Positions 63,927-64,000 of a stretch of DNA of 64,000 nucleotides are shown here, piece after piece. Source of the stretch: Clostridiales bacterium (GTDB taxonomy: Bacteria; Bacillota; Clostridia; Lachnospirales; Lachnospiraceae); NCBI GenBank assembly GCA_023663185.1, contig JAMPHY010000003.1, forward strand, positions 154,042 through 218,041. Reading direction: 5' to 3'. The translations under genes were made by a program, and so were the position numbers. How positions within the stretch are numbered: position 1 is the stretch's first letter; each line of letters begins with the position of its first letter. The notes under the pieces are model-generated. The model had not been told where the DNA came from. It did not search any database and saw nothing but the letters and a program-made list of their open reading frames with translations.

Positions 63927-64000
63927 CTACACAATTTTTAAGGCGCTTTCGATTCTTTCTACCTCTTTGAACTTCTCATCCTCCGTCACATGGACGTACC
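63927..64000 (-). CDS. C-terminal end of an unidentified gene (cut by window edge)
   Basis: Open minus-strand frame running from the window edge to a TAG at 63927-63929, coding the last 23 residues or so (VHVTEDEKFKEVERIESAL and a short tail). Too little for identification; the charged helix could close an ACT-type or similar domain. Confidence 0.45.
   Translation of the reverse strand, partial: YVHVTEDEKFKEVERIESALKIV

Overview
The window comes from a spore-forming, anaerobic Gram-positive bacterium of the Clostridia, most likely Lachnospiraceae. It carries spoIIGA, sigE, sigG, spoIIP, gpr and a ylmC-type gene. Shine-Dalgarno sites are strong (AGGAGG type), TTG and GTG starts are frequent, and promoters are classical TTGACA-N17-TATAAT. 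Nearly all genes lie on the minus strand, so operons below read from high to low coordinates. I identified families by reading motifs; no database search was possible.

Layout. 1-9.9 kb: hemW-lepA, a decayed Rpn-type nuclease gene, a GNAT acetyltransferase, spoIIP, gpr, and on the plus strand rpsT and an amidophosphoribosyltransferase-like gene. 9.9-13.7 kb: a two-gene SufB/SufC-like Fe-S pair and a GntR(YtrA)-ABC exporter operon. 13.8-16.5 kb: an AT-rich accessory island with HicA/HicB, a PBECR4-like ORF, an unknown small ORF, diverged tandem repeats and an AbrB/PIN toxin-antitoxin pair. Each toxin-antitoxin module is bracketed by a duplicated intrinsic-terminator sequence. 16.5-23.2 kb: gdhA, a helical protein, an SH3 protein, tRNA-Arg(CCG), a DUF5688-like gene, efp and an anchored ApbE-like protein. 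23.2-31.3 kb: an oligopeptide ABC operon oppA-B-C-D-F in which four of the five subunits are unusually enlarged and the binding protein looks circularly permuted. 31.7-32.5 kb: a small gene and a second decayed Rpn gene. 32.7-39.1 kb: yqeG-aroE-aroK-aroQ-yhaO-yhaN. 39.2-42.0 kb: nrdR, a small membrane gene, a ylmC-type gene, and an ECF sigma/anti-sigma pair. 42.1-47.4 kb: sigG (plus strand), an SH3 protein, a REC-HD-GYP-GGDEF regulator, sigE and spoIIGA. 47.5-60.7 kb: the division and cell-wall cluster mraZ-rsmH-ftsL-PBP-PBP-mraY-murD-ftsW-murA-ftsQ-ftsZ. 60.9-64 kb: a DegV protein, lgt, ychF and the end of one more gene.

How the parts connect. The division cluster is headed by four 10-bp AAGTGG repeats that fit an MraZ operator, and it runs into the mother-cell sigma factor locus spoIIGA-sigE. 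sigG, usually next to sigE, is here inverted about 3 kb away. spoIIP and gpr add engulfment and spore-protein degradation functions.

The points most worth a second look are the apparently permuted OppA with its enlarged partners, the PurF-like protein without its glutaminase cysteine, the terminator-bracketed toxin-antitoxin modules, a family of long palindromes sharing a GCGGCATG..ACATATG core, and a structured RNA with a terminator/promoter overlap in front of yqeG-aro.
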